Shown: positions 21,187 to 32,337 of the stretch, piece by piece
How positions within the stretch are numbered: position 1 is the first letter of the stretch
Layout: each line of letters starts with the position of its first letter
Assembly: GCA_963576735.1 (NCBI GenBank)
Contig: OY755186.1
Location: forward strand, 14,123,970-14,187,969
Source of the DNA: Bedellia somnulentella
Taxonomy: Eukaryota > Arthropoda > Insecta > Lepidoptera > Bedelliidae
DNA length: 64,000 nucleotides
Direction of reading: 5' to 3'
The notes under the pieces: model-generated
What the model was told of the DNA's origin: nothing
Databases searched by the model: none
The model's input: the letters and a program-made list of their open reading frames with translations, nothing else
Translations under genes and position numbers: made by a program

Positions 21187-21306
21187 TTACTAAATCCACC
21201 TCGTGATTCCCTCACGAGTTCTACATCTCCTCACGATAGGAGTCTTTTACTAAATCCACCTCGTGATTCCCTCACGAGTTCTACATCTCCTCACGATAGG
21301 AGTCTT
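21187..21306 (+). repeat. 60-bp tandem repeat in the pol leader
   Basis: Two identical 60-bp units (21187-21246, 21247-21306) encode a 20-residue Pro/Ser-rich repeat with NPPRDS and SPHDRSL. A third diverged unit follows from 21307. The length is a multiple of three, so the frame is kept. Confidence 0.9.
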
Positions 21307-24300
21307 ATACTACATTCACCTTGTGATTCTCCAACGAGTTCTATAATTCCCATAGAAGGAAATCCACTGCATTCTATAACTTATGACAAAAATACTATTT
21401 CTCTACCCACTCTTAAGAAAAACACAAATTTACAAAACGATTTACATGACGAAAATTTACCTATATACGAAACAAATATTAATTATAATAAAAAAGTCTC
21501 TTTACCACATACTTATTTAAATTCTAGTTTCAGTACGAAACCTTTATGTTTTCTAATAGACACTGGCTCTACCATCACCCTCGAAAAAAGGTCGAGTTTA
21601 CAAATTAATCCCCAATTTTCCAGAGAAATTATAAGAATAAAAGGTACCTACCTCTGATAACCTCATTACCACTTTAGGGACATTCCAAATGGATATAATA
21701 TTAAATAATGATAGCTTAAATTATAAATTTCATGTGACAAATGATGACATAAATCTTGACCACTACGATGGTATAATAGGTAGTGATCTTCTCAGCCACT
21801 TTAAAGCAAACATCGATTATTGTAACATGTCTCTTTCTATAAACAAACATTCCATTCCCATAGTGTATACGAAACCTACATATATTATTCCAGCCCGATC
21901 GGAAGCTGTTATCGAGTGCACTATATCAAATTACTCGCCCGATCTTAGTCAAAACAATGAAGCATTAGTCTTAGATCATACCTTATGCGATGGTGTTTAT
22001 GTCGCAAATTGCATTGTCTCAATCAAACCTAATAAGAAAGCTAACATTACTGTTTTGAATACTACTAACTCGAACATTGAAATCAAAGACTATACAGTGC
22101 AGATAACACCTTTTGAACTTATTGACTCTTGCAAGATTTATAATACTAGTTGCACCTATTCTCCTAAAATAAATCGCACTGACTCTGTTCTAAAACTTAT
22201 TCGTTGTTCTCATCTAAACTCTGAAGAAAAATAATCTTTATTGGAATGCTGCTCTCAATACTCAGACATATTTCACCTAGAGGGTGAACCTTTATCATTT
22301 ACCAGTGTGATAGAACATAAGATTAATACTGGAGACGCACCTCCAATCCATGTCAAGTCATATAGATTTCCTGACTGTCATAAAGGTGAAGTCGATAGTC
22401 AAATAAGGAAAATGCTTGACCAAAATATTATAAAACCCTCTAATTCACCCTGGAGCGCACCGATATGGGTAGTTCCTAAAAAAATAGATGCCTCCGGTAA
22501 AAAGAAATGGAGGATAGTCATAGACTACCGCCGCCTCAATGATATCACCGTTTCAGAGAGTTATCCCTTACCATTAATCACCGATATTTTAGACCAATTG
22601 GGACACTCCAAGTACTTTACAACGCTAGATTTATTGAGCGGATTTTGGCAATTAAAGATGTGCCCTGGAGATGCACAAAAAAACCGGATTTACCGTTAGC
22701 ACCAATTCCGAAGTCTCCGGTCATTACGAATTTACCAGGATGCCGTTTGGATTGAAAAACGCTCCTGTAACTTTCCAAAGGCTCATGAATACCGTCCTTT
22801 CCGGCCTTCAAGGCTTACATTGCTATATTTATTTGGATGACTGCATTATCTACTCCCACGACTTTCATTCGCACATATCTAAACTTCAACTCGTCTTTGA
22901 AAGACTCCGAAAATTCAACCTTAAATTGCAGCCCGACAAGTGCGAATTTCTCCGACGCGAAGTTGCGTATTTAGGCCATATTATAACCGATAAAGGTGTT
23001 TCCCCTAATCCCGAAAAAGTCAAGGCCGTTTCCGAATTCCTTATACCACAAAACACTAAAAATATAAAATCATTCCTTGGTCTCGTCGGATACTACCGAC
23101 GCTTCATTCAAGACTTTTCGAAAATTACTAAACCTCTAACTTCTCTTTTAAAGAAAGATGCTCCATTCATATGGGCTCAAGATCAAGAATATGCCTTCCA
23201 AAATTTAAAAGATAAACTCACTTCAGCTCCTTTGCTTCAATATCCCGATTTCTCTCAACCTTTTATCGTCACTACCGATGCCTCTAATTATGCTATAGGT
23301 GCAGTGCTATCCCAAGGTGAAATAGGCAAAGATAAACCGATAGCATATGCTTCACGGACCTTGAACAAACCTGAAGGTAATTACTGCACCACAGAAAAAG
23401 AACTTCTTGCGATTATATTCGCCGTAAAAACTTTCTGACCCTATCTTTTTGGCCGAAAATTTAAAATCGTAACCGACCATCGCCCTTTAGTTTGGATCTT
23501 CAATGTTAAGGATCCTGGAAGCCGACTTATTCGTTGGCGTCTCAAATTAGAAGAATACGACTACGAAATAGTATACAAACAAGGCCGTCTTAACTCTAAT
23601 GCCGATGCACTATCCCGTTGCCCCGTTAATGCTATTCATCATAATAATTTACTTAATTCTAGTTACGAAAAATACTTTAAGGATCAATTTACTAAATCTC
23701 TGCCAACCCCAAACACTATTATAGAAGAACATTTAGAAAGTTTACATTTAAGTAAGTTAAAATTAATCGCTTGTCCTATCTCTTTAGACTTCGACTATTC
23801 TATGCCCAACTCTGAAGAAATATTATCTCAACTAAGTAACTCAGCAGAATTGCTCCACTCCGAGCGAGAACCTTATACAATACAATTGATTAGCGATAAG
23901 AATAAATTATACTATTTTTTATACACGAAGGTACACCATTATGAAGAAACTAAATTTAAGGATATTTACAATTTACTAATTTTATTAAGAGATACTATAT
24001 TAAGAGACCATACAGATTTAACCGATATAGCTCTTTCAGATTTTTCTGACCCTTTTTCTAAGTTACCTTATATTAAAATTTATAACATGATATCTCATGT
24101 TTTCCATGATTCGAACCTTAAAGTCCATATATACAAAAATCAAATGATTTATCCAACTCCCGTAGAAATACCCAAAATTTTAAAAGAGAACCACGACTCT
24201 GTTATTGCGGGTCACCCGGGTTCTAAAAGAATGTATAATAGAATAAAAGCTGCATACTATTGGAAAGGTATGCGTTCCGACATTGAAGATTACGTTAAGA

Positions 24301-24631
24301 AGTGTAAATTATGTCAAATAAATAAACCATTAAGACTGTCCAATAAAGCTCCGATGGAGATAACCTCAACTTCCACTAGACCATTTGAACGTCTAGCTCT
24401 CGACATAGTAGGCCCCTTACCCGAAGCAGGTTTTCAACAATTTAAGTTCATATTAACCCTACAGGATGATCTAACAAAGTTCACCTCTGCCTACCCCATG
24501 GTAACTTCAACTAGTAACGAGATAGCTCGTAACTTAGTTCATTTCATGTCTCTTTTCGGATTCCCCAAAACTATACTCACTGATTTAGGTACATGCTTCA
24601 CCTCTGAATTATTCAAACAACTAATGGAAAT

Positions 24632-25069
24632 TTAATGTTTTTTGACATGAATTCCTCATGTGGGGATTATTACTCATAAATAAAAGATGTTATTAAAGGA
24701 AAGAAAAATTTCGACACTGGCTTTTTCTTTCCTTTAATAACATCTTTTATTTATGAGTAATAATCCCCACATGAGGAATTCATGTCAAAAAACATTAAAT
24801 TATGTGATAGTTAGGCGTTTCCAACATTTGCATTCTATCTGAAAAGGTAGACAAGTGGCCGTCCGAATTAGTTAAAATTCGGAGGTAGGAAACGCAAACA
24901 CTACTTGAACGTGTAAAAAAGAAACAAAGGATAGAGAAATTTCGCGCTGGATGCCAACTGACACTGTAGCTCAGTTGGCAGAGCGACGGGGGCGTATACC
25001 CGAAGGTCGCGGGTTCAAACCCCGCCAGTGTCGAAATTTTTCTTTCCTTTAATAACATCTTTTATTTAT
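24632..25069 (+). mobile_element. tRNA-HP element, young copy in the integrase gene
   Basis: A perfect 13-bp target-site duplication, AACTAATGGAAAT, lies at 24619-24631 and 25070-25082. The first about 165 bp form a near-perfect hairpin: TTTGACATGAATTCCTCATG and ATAAATAAAAGATGTTATTA in the left arm, with complements to 24797. A body (TAGTTAGGCGTTTCC, GGTAGACAAGTGGCCGTCC, GTTTGCG-type) and a tRNA-like segment (24960-25032) follow. The 3' end repeats the inner arm, CTTTAATAACATCTTTTATT. A 10-nt tRNA remnant (CGACACTGGC) sits at the hairpin tip. Confidence 0.85.
24960..25032 (+). other. tRNA-like sequence in tRNA-HP (73 nt)
   Basis: The acceptor stem GACACTG/CAGTGTC pairs over 7 bp, and the D arm is GCTCAGTTGGCAGAGC. 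The T arm GCGGGTTCAAACCCCGC pairs over 5 bp and holds a B box. The anticodon arm is abnormal: CGGG/CCCG closes an 8-nt loop (GGCGTATA) with no U33 in the normal place, so no anticodon can be assigned. Probably a pol III promoter module rather than a working tRNA. Confidence 0.6.
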
Positions 25070-25440
25070 AACTAATGGAAATATTAAAAATTAAATCTCT
25101 TTTCACTACTCCCTATCACCCCCAAACCAATGGAGCGCTTGAACGCTCACATGCTACCTTGAAATAATATTTAAAAGATTTTGTAAACGAAAACTAAAAC
25201 GACTGGCATTGCTATTTATTTACAGCTATCTTATCTTATAATACTACACCACATTGTACAACTGAGTTTACCCCTTACGAACTTTTGTATGGTTATAAAC
25301 CCCAGATCCCTAATTCCTTATATGAAACTAATAATAACACTACATACGATGAATACATACGCGCTCTTCAATATAGAATGCGGTTTAGCCGCGAGAAAGC
25401 TATTTAAAATATTTTAACTAAGAAAGAAATATCTAAAAAG

Positions 25441-27640
25441 CTGAATTAACAGCTGCAAAATCTAACAATAAAAAATTATGGTCTGTAATACGTAATATAA
25501 CAAATACAAGCATAATAAAATCATCTTCGATAGAACTTTTAAAGTGCGCTCCCTCTCCGCTCGAGTCCGCAAACAAAGTAAACTCTTTTTTCGCAACCAT
25601 AGGCCAGAGACTTGCTGAGTCTATTCCATCTAAATCTACTTCTACCAATAATTTTGTACACATTTCTTCCCCTCCCGCATACCAACCCTCATCTTCCTTT
25701 GTCCTACTCGAAACGGACTCCGACGAAGTAGATCGTTTAATAAACACACTCAAAATAGACTGCGCTGTAGGTTGGGACGGAATTTCTGCTGCCCTGATTA
25801 AGTCATCAAAAAAAGTTCTCATCCCACCACTTACTCATATATTCAATCTCAGTATTAGCTCAGGCACATTCCCCAAGTACTTCAAAAAAGCCATAGTACA
25901 CCCCGTCCACAAATCAGGAGACAAAACCGACGTGAACAACTATCGCGCTATTTCAGTTTTGCCCACTTTTTCCAAGATTCTTGAAAAACTTATTAATAAT
26001 AGGCTAGAAAAGTATCTGGAGGAAAAACATTTATTATCGGACAATCAATTCGGTTTTCGAAACGGAAGATCTTGCTCGGACGCTGTCCATAAACTAACTA
26101 ACTCACTGGCTATAAATCTAGATAAGGGGAAAAAGTGCCTTAGTATATTCATAGATATAACAAAAGCCTTTGACACAACCTGGTCCCCTCTTCTAATTGA
26201 TAAGTTGGAAAAATTGGGTGTTCGTGACTTACAGCTTAAGTTATTTTCAAATTACTTGACTGAACGTACCCAATGCGTCAAAATTGATGGCTTAGTCGGC
26301 TCCGAACAGGGTATACATTATGGTGTACCCCAAGGTAGTCTACTGGGCCCTATATTATTCCTCGTTTACATAAATGAGTTGTGTAATCTGTCCATACCAA
26401 ATGGAAATATTATCTCCTTTGCTGACGACACGGTTCTTTCTTTCGTGGGTAATACCTGGAAAGAGGTCTTTGATAGTGCAAGGGATGGGTTTGACCGCGT
26501 AAACTCATGGTTGTGTAACAACCGCTTATCCCGTAACATTTCCAAAACCAACTACATTACTTTCGCAATATCAAATAGAGCAATGCCTTTGCCCGATAAA
26601 TTTTCTATACGAGTGAATTGCCCACATCCTTCGAATTCAAACGATTGCTCCTGCATATGTCTAAAAAAAGTTGAGACGGTTAAATATTTGGGAGTTATCC
26701 TTGACCACAGACTGAGCTTTATCTATCATATAGAGTACCTCACAAAGCGAGTCCGGAAACTAATATGTATATTTAGAAATATACGACATGCTGCTGACCA
26801 TGATCTCCTTAAATCTATTTATCTAGCCCTCTGTCAATCACTTTTAACGTATTGTATAACGTCCTGGGGTGGTGCTGCCAAATCTCACCTTATATGTCTT
26901 GAGAGGGCCCAGAGGGCGGTTTTGAAAGTAAGTTTACAAAAACCACGTTTTTACCCTACAAAAGATTTATACGTAGAGTGGGACGTACTCACAGTTAGGC
27001 AACTCTTCATTCTATACAACGTACTTAGGCAGCACACTGATACCCCTCCCAACGAGATCCTAACAAAGCGCAATAGAATGATAGTGCCCTCCATACGACT
27101 GAAAACTAAATTCAGCAACCGTTTTTACTGCTTCTTGGGTCCCTTCCTGTTTAATATAGTAAATAAAGCTTTTCCTGTTGTCCACCTTAATCGTCTGGAA
27201 TGTAAAAGACTGATAGTATCCTGGCTAAAAAAATTTGATTATAATAGTACTGAATTACTCCTTCTCCCACAAAAATAACATGGGTTCTAATGGTTTTAGT
27301 TCATTGTTTTTTTCTATATTTGTAAGAGTAGATTTCTTCAAAATTGTTTTCTTTACTTTTTGTTTTATTTATTAGCATAGTTTATTTTAAATTATAAAGA
27401 TTATTGTGAGCCAAGAGCATTTTTTAAGAAACATTTGTAAGCTGGCACTGATTTAATGCAGTGTTTGAAGCCTATAGCACAGACTTACGTCTATTATAGG
27501 CATCAATGTATAATGCATAACCCCTCAAGCCAACCATATGTCCAATTTCACAATGTATTTTTCATATATTGTATGTTAGCTGATTTGTATTAGGCTTAAT
27601 TACTTAATAAACTTTACTTACTTTACTTACTTTACTTACT
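25441..27640 (+). mobile_element. 5'-truncated LINE inserted in the LTR element
   Basis: An open frame from about 25443 through 27276 encodes the RT domain and C-terminal region of a non-LTR retrotransposon: NNYRAISVLPTFSKILEKLI, FGFRNGRSCSDAVHK, FIDITKAFDTTWS, GVPQGSLLGPILFLVYINEL and SFADDTV (RT active site). LTYCITSWGGAA and LERAQRAVLKV follow. The endonuclease and ORF1 are missing. The 3' UTR ends in an ACTT-type repeat (TTTACTTACTTTACTTAC). The motifs suggest a CR1/Jockey-group LINE, perhaps the Daphne clade (inferred). No clean target-site duplication was found. Confidence 0.85.
25932..27278 (+). CDS. LINE reverse transcriptase, 5'-truncated
   Basis: 448 codons with no internal stop, covering RT from the NNYRAISVL block to the C terminus. 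The frame is open further 5' (to about 25443) with KIDCAVGWDGISAALIK, so the annotated start is arbitrary. A GTG-initiated start is not meaningful, since the real start codon of ORF2 is lost. FADD keeps both catalytic Asp residues. Its intact state inside a damaged host element suggests a late arrival. Confidence 0.8.
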   Translation: MNNYRAISVLPTFSKILEKLINNRLEKYLEEKHLLSDNQFGFRNGRSCSDAVHKLTNSLAINLDKGKKCLSIFIDITKAFDTTWSPLLIDKLEKLGVRDLQLKLFSNYLTERTQCVKIDGLVGSEQGIHYGVPQGSLLGPILFLVYINELCNLSIPNGNIISFADDTVLSFVGNTWKEVFDSARDGFDRVNSWLCNNRLSRNISKTNYITFAISNRAMPLPDKFSIRVNCPHPSNSNDCSCICLKKVETVKYLGVILDHRLSFIYHIEYLTKRVRKLICIFRNIRHAADHDLLKSIYLALCQSLLTYCITSWGGAAKSHLICLERAQRAVLKVSLQKPRFYPTKDLYVEWDVLTVRQLFILYNVLRQHTDTPPNEILTKRNRMIVPSIRLKTKFSNRFYCFLGPFLFNIVNKAFPVVHLNRLECKRLIVSWLKKFDYNSTELLLLPQK

Positions 27641-27882
27641 ATATTACGATATTAGTTCGCATGAAACCAATTATAAAACAGGTGATATGGTCTACCTAAA
27701 ACATCACCACAAACAGCGTAAAGCCCTAGCTCCTATTTGGAAAGGTCCTTACAAAATAATTAAAATCCACAATAAACATAATGTCACGTTACAGATAGGT
27801 CGTAAATCCGTTAAATACCATACGAACCAAATTAAACCTGCCACATTATAACTCAAGAATTATTATATTTATTTACAGAGCA

Positions 27883-30089
27883 TTGTGCTACAAATGCCAC
27901 GCAGATTCCAAGATAACGCCAATTATCCACAGTCCCGGAATATACTTTGAACCTATTACTAACATACGTTTTTATAACAATTATTGGAATATAATTACTC
28001 ACATAGATATAATTTCTCTTGAACCGTACCTCAACAATATCGAAAAGCTATTACTAAATACTGAAAACTTATGTAATAAAATAGAATCACATGATTTAAT
28101 TAATTGTAAAGACGCTTTAAACCCAAACGAAATATTATTACAAACTAGTTATCTTAAATTGCAATCCTTATCCCATATTATATTAAACGACAACTCAACA
28201 CATAGATTTAGAAGATCTCTCGAATTCGGTGGCGAGATCTTAAAATTCTTTTTTGGCACTTTAGACGCCGATGATGCGAGAAAGTACGACACAGCGATCG
28301 AATCCTGCAAAAAGAGCGAATCCGAACTGTTCCATCTAATGAAAGATAACATACATATAATTCAGTCTACAATTAATAATTTTAACTCCTCTATTTATAA
28401 GCTTAACCAAAATGAAATAAAATTAAACGCGCAGATTGACCACCTAAACGAGGTGATATCCCAAGTGACAAAATTAGATGATATGTTTTATTATAGCTGT
28501 GTAGTGTCGGCTTAGAATAGCACTACCCCATTTCTTCCGGTGGGTGTACGTAAGAGGCGACTAACGGTATTGGGGCTTTTTAAGGGATTTTTGGGCGATG
28601 CGGTTGGAGACCCATCACCAACAACCTTTATTCTACTATCTTTTCCCCACTCAACTTCCAAAAGTGGCTAAGAAATTTCTAATTTCTCAGCTCTGGTTAC
28701 CCCTTTTAGGGATTTATAGCCGTGAGTATATGTATGTATGAATGTATGTTTTATTATATAACTAGGATTAATAGTTTATTAAATATTATAGAAGGTTCTT
28801 TATTATCTATATCTAATTTGTTAGACACTACTCTTAATGCTATTTTATTTTCTAAGCTTAATATTTTACATCCTAGCGTAATAAGTCCTTTAAATTTATA
28901 CAAAGAATTAGTTAGGAATAGTAATCAATTAAGTAAGAATTCGGAATTCCCAGTTCAGTTAAATATCAACTCTATCCACTCCTTAATAGATGTGTCTACA
29001 TTAAGTTCATATTATTTTAATAATAAGATTGTTTTTATTTTGCGAGTTCCGTTAATAACGAACGACAAGTTCATTGTTTACAAAAACATTCCTCTGCCTA
29101 CACCTCATCGAGATAAGACATCATCAACTTTTGCTTTGATTCAACCTTCTAATAACTATATCGCACTGAGCGATAACAGATTGAATTATGCTATGTTAGA
29201 CAGTCTAGACAAGTGTAAAATTATAAACAACAACTACTCTATATGTGAATTAATATCTATATTTTCAACCATAACTAATCCTACTTGCGAATCAAAACTT
29301 TTAACAGAAATTATTATGTCTCTGCCTACTCTCTGTAAGTCTAATTTAATCTATGGTGATGTCGATATTTGGCAGCGACTACTTAATAATAAATGGATAT
29401 ATGTTCAATCCATCCCAAGTAAGCTAACTGTAAAATGTAATGACAATATTGTTGATTATTCCATTGTTGGAACCGGCACAGTTAAATTAACTGAAGAATG
29501 TATTGGTTTTTCTAAAACGATTCAATTGTTACCAAGTAATAGTTACTCATACTTAATAAACTCTCCTTTAAATGTTAATTACGACATTACAAATGATGAA
29601 TGTTGTAAGAAAGAAAAATTTAATCATTCTTTATCATTTTTAACACCGATCAGTTTGACGAAAATAGACTTAGATTCCTTGAAATACGCTTCACATGATT
29701 TGGATAATTTAGAGAATGAAATTAATAATATGGAAAAGGAATCACATTTTATAAAATATAGCTCTTATTATTCCTTTGCAACTTATATCGGTGTATTCAC
29801 TATTATGTTGTATTTAAGCTACAGAATATATAAATGTTTGAAAACCAATCGTAATTCAAAATCTCAATGTTGTATACAAATATTCAATCAATGTCATAAC
29901 AAGAAATCTGTAAAGAACAAATCCTCTGTTTCAAACAATATAGAAATGTTCGAAGTATCCTCATCCGATGATGATAATAAATCTTTAAAGTCTCTACCAG
30001 CCCCTTCTAAACATTACATGTCTTCAAATAGAAATCTCAACTTTTATTACTTAATGTGTACTGTCAAATATTCCATGTGTTACGACTAA
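27883..30089 (+). pseudogene. env: Errantivirus-like envelope gene split by a SINE
   Basis: The left part (27883-28495) holds a probable furin-type cleavage site, RFRRS, followed by a Gly/Phe-rich fusion-peptide-like stretch. The right part (28759-30089) carries many Cys residues, a hydrophobic membrane segment (YIGVFTIMLYLSYRIY) and a Lys-rich cytoplasmic tail. This is the layout of insect errantivirus Env, related to baculovirus F proteins. An S1 SINE with a 14-bp duplication separates them and adds an in-frame stop. The frames on both sides are in register, so the SINE is the main visible break. No ATG lies in frame at the left edge. Related elements express env from a spliced RNA. Confidence 0.8.
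28496..28744 (+). repeat. S1 SINE in env, with perfect 14-bp duplication
   Basis: TATGTTTTATTATA at 28482-28495 and 28745-28758 frames a complete S1, from GCTGTGTAGTGTCGGCTTAG to GTGAGTATATGTATGTATG. This copy defines the S1 ends best: 249 bp, no poly-A, TATG-type tail. Confidence 0.95.
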
Positions 30090-30268
30090 TTCAATAAAAT
30101 TTATTTTATGTTAAGATTTTATTAATTTTTATTACTTAGAAACTAATTTTAAATGTCATGTGTTTATTATTTCTATCATGTACTATTTCGATTTATGTTA
30201 AACTGATTTCTAAAGTTGATTCGATATTTTAGTAACTCCGCTTCACCCTTCAAGGATAAAGCTTCGTC

Positions 30269-30281
30269 AAAAAGGGGGAGC
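30269..30281 (+). other. Polypurine tract
   Basis: AAAAAGGGGGAG just 5' of the 3' LTR, the expected plus-strand primer site. Confidence 0.75.
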
Positions 30282-30590
30282 TGTTATAACCCTTATTTCT
30301 ATGTACTTAGAGCTCAATCAGCATCTCAGTCACACTAGTAATTTTCCTTAGTATATTATTGAAAGTCAGCATTTCTTTGAATAATAGTTATTGTTTTATA
30401 TTAATTTATTATTTTTAGTCAGTTAGATTCTGGACCTCGCGAGACGCGCATCTTGGCTTTAGTGCCTATCAACTTAGGAAATCAGTACTTTGTTTCGTGT
30501 TGTGAGAATATTGGTGTTTTTCCTTTAATAAACTTTAGGGTGTATTTTGTAGTTTTTTTTAAAAAAGACAACAGGGTCGGCCGCCTAACA
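30282..30590 (+). repeat. 3' LTR of the errantivirus-like element
   Basis: Same sequence as the 5' LTR except for one substitution and one missing T. Followed by GCTC, the second half of the 4-bp target-site duplication. Confidence 0.95.
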
Positions 30591-30741
30591 GCTCCCTGAA
30601 TTTCTTTTGTGTTAGGCTTTTTAATTCAAAGCATACACAACACCTTCGTTAACAACGCTACTACATCCTCTCGAATCGGACGTATAATGTTTTATTCAAT
30701 TTAGCACATAGCGTCGGCAGGCCTAGCACGAGAACTAGTTT

Positions 30742-30850
30742 ACATACATACATATACTCATGGCCATAAATCCCAAAAAGGGGTAGCCAGAGCTTTGGAG
30801 CTAGGAACCCTTCAGCCACATGTGGAAGTTGACAGGGGAGAAGATGGTAT
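30742..30850 (-). repeat. S1 SINE, reverse 3' part
   Basis: ATATACTCATGGCCATAAAT, AAAAGGGGTAGCCAGAGC, CAGCCACATGTGGAAG and GGGGAGAAGATGG. Confidence 0.6.
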
Positions 30851-31069
30851 AAAAAAAATTATCATTAAAGTTTGTGAAATTCCGAAAACAATAAGTCATG
30901 CATTTTTCATATTAATTAGTCATAGTCTAGGTCTGTAAGATTGTAAATTAAAAAAAAAACATATGTTAAGCCTTTTCCCGCTTATCTCATAGAGCTGACC
31001 AAGCTGATTTCATGTACTCTGTTATTCGATCCATATTGGCAATTTGTCACTTTGTAATTATTATTTAGT

Positions 31070-31503
31070 ACCTATAGCACAGATCTAGGTCTATTATAGG
31101 TGCTATTATAGGATTTATGGCCGTGAGTATGTGTATTGTATGTACTCGAATGATACCTAGTTATACGTCATTCACTCTCTGCTGAGCTGGTGAAAGAGTA
31201 TTTATCACCATTTTGTTGGAGCAATATTTTATTGTCACGATATCGGTTGGAATGAGATGACAGTATACAATACTAAGTAAGTGCGAAAGAGATGGCTGTT
31301 TTATACCACGCGATATATAGTCAAAAGGTCGCTCATACTAGCTATACTGGTTACAGAAAAAGTGATATCTTTGTTTGTGTAAGAAATTACCTTGATTTTG
31401 GTTACACACGTACTGGTCGGGTCGAGATGTATTTGGTCACATATTAGATTCCCACATGTCTCTTCTTGGTACTTCCTTTTTTGTTATTTTTGTAGGCTAA
31501 AAT
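31070..31503. repeat. Mixed old repeats
   Basis: 31070-31105 (CCTATAGCACAGATCTAGG, CTATTATAGG) matches the 3' UTR of the LINE at 25.4-27.6 kb. 31112-31142 is an S1-type tail (GGCCGTGAGTATGTGTA). 31148-31215 (ATACCTAGTTATACGTCATT, CTCTGCTGAG, CACCATTTTGTT) recurs at 40128-40200. The remainder to 31503 is unassigned. Confidence 0.45.
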
Positions 31504-31961
31504 ATCGTATTTCACATTTATTTTAGAAATTCACAACCGCGATAGCTTAATGGATAAGAATTCCCGTCCGCCATGCAGACAGACGTCGTCGGTATGAACG
31601 TCGAGTCAGGCCTATATCAATGTTTAGCATTATCTACCTATTATTTCTTTTTTTAGCAATCGTGATGGCTCAGTTGGTAGCACACCGCTTATCGTGCAGA
31701 CGATGTGGGTTCTAATCCCGGGTCGCAATAATGTATGTACGCTATGTGTAAAATCCACATGGCTGAGTTGTACTTAGTCATGTGACAGTGTATTTGTACC
31801 AAACGGCGATAGACCTGCCCCCTATCAAGTAAGAACAATGTCTAAGCAAATTTGTAGGTACTCTGAACATCACGTGAAATTATCGCCTGGTATTACCTCT
31901 GCCAACATCACCGGGGATATACGCATAAATAAAAGATGTTATTAAAGGAAAGAAAAATTTC

Positions 31962-32034
31962 GACACTGGCGGGGTTCGAACCCGCGACCTTCGGGTATAC
32001 GCCCCCGTCGCTCTGCCAACTGAGCTACAGTGTC
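31962..32034 (-). other. tRNA-like sequence in tRNA-HP (73 nt)
   Basis: Reverse-strand segment with a perfect 7-bp acceptor (GACACTG/CAGTGTC). The D arm and a 5-bp T arm with GGGTTCGAACCCC are intact, and the 8-nt anticodon loop matches that at 24960-25032. Confidence 0.6.
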
Positions 32035-32264
32035 AGTTGGCATCCAGCGCGAAATTTCTCTATCCTTTGTTTCTTTTTTTACACGTTCAAGTAGTGTTTG
32101 CGTTTCCTACCTCCGAATTTTAACTAATTCGGACGGCCACTTGTCTACCTTTTCAGATAGAATGCAAATGTTGGAAACGCCTAACTATCACATAATTTAA
32201 TGTTTTTTGACATGAATTCCTCATGTGGGGATTATTACTCATAAATAAAAGATGTTATTAAACT

Positions 32265-32337
32265 GACACTGTAGCTCAGTTGGCAGAGCGACGGGGGCGT
32301 ATACCCGAAGGTCGCGGGTTCGAACCCCGCCAGTGTC
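32265..32337 (+). other. tRNA-like sequence in the hairpin loop of tRNA-HP
   Basis: Identical in design to the segment at 31962-32034 but on the opposite strand. It lies between the two long arms of the fold-back, in a palindrome whose arms extend well beyond the acceptor stem. Confidence 0.6.

Larger units (their letters stand above)
21121..27851 (+). pseudogene. pol: Pol (protease, RT, RNase H, integrase), disrupted
   Basis: Domains in order: a linker with a 60-bp tandem repeat (21187-21306); protease with LIDTGST near 21559; RT with FGLKNAP and YLDDCIIYS (22750-22850); RNase H with TTDAS and TDHRPL (23270-23490); integrase zinc region with HPGSKR and CKLC; DIVGP and ILTDLG of the catalytic core near 24400 and 24575; the GALERSH block near 25135; and a C-terminal region ending with TAA at 27849-27851. 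Lesions: frame change near 21645, TAA 22232-22234, frameshift at the A-run near 22679, TGA 23436-23438, insertion of tRNA-HP at 24632, two TAA codons near 25165 and 25196, and a LINE at 25441. It cannot make Pol. Confidence 0.9.
19290..30590 (+). mobile_element. Errantivirus-like LTR retrotransposon with env, broken
   Basis: A complete provirus-like structure: LTRs at 19290-19599 and 30282-30590 (TGTTA...TAACA ends), GCTC target-site duplication (19286-19289, 30591-30594), primer-binding site, gag, protease-RT-RNase H-integrase, an env-like gene and a purine tract. Three elements are nested in it: tRNA-HP (24632-25069), a LINE (25441-27640) and an S1 SINE (28496-28744). Without them it is about 8.4 kb. 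The two LTRs differ by one substitution and one 1-nt indel, although the coding region carries several nonsense and frameshift lesions. Confidence 0.95.

Noticed and set aside
21187..21360. CRISPR-like or satellite array
   Set aside because: Only two identical units plus one diverged unit, without spacers, inside a retrotransposon coding frame.
25405..27660. Clear target-site duplication for the LINE in the LTR element
   Set aside because: Flanks (CTATTTAAAATATT and CTATATTACGATATT) are similar but not convincing, so no duplication is claimed.
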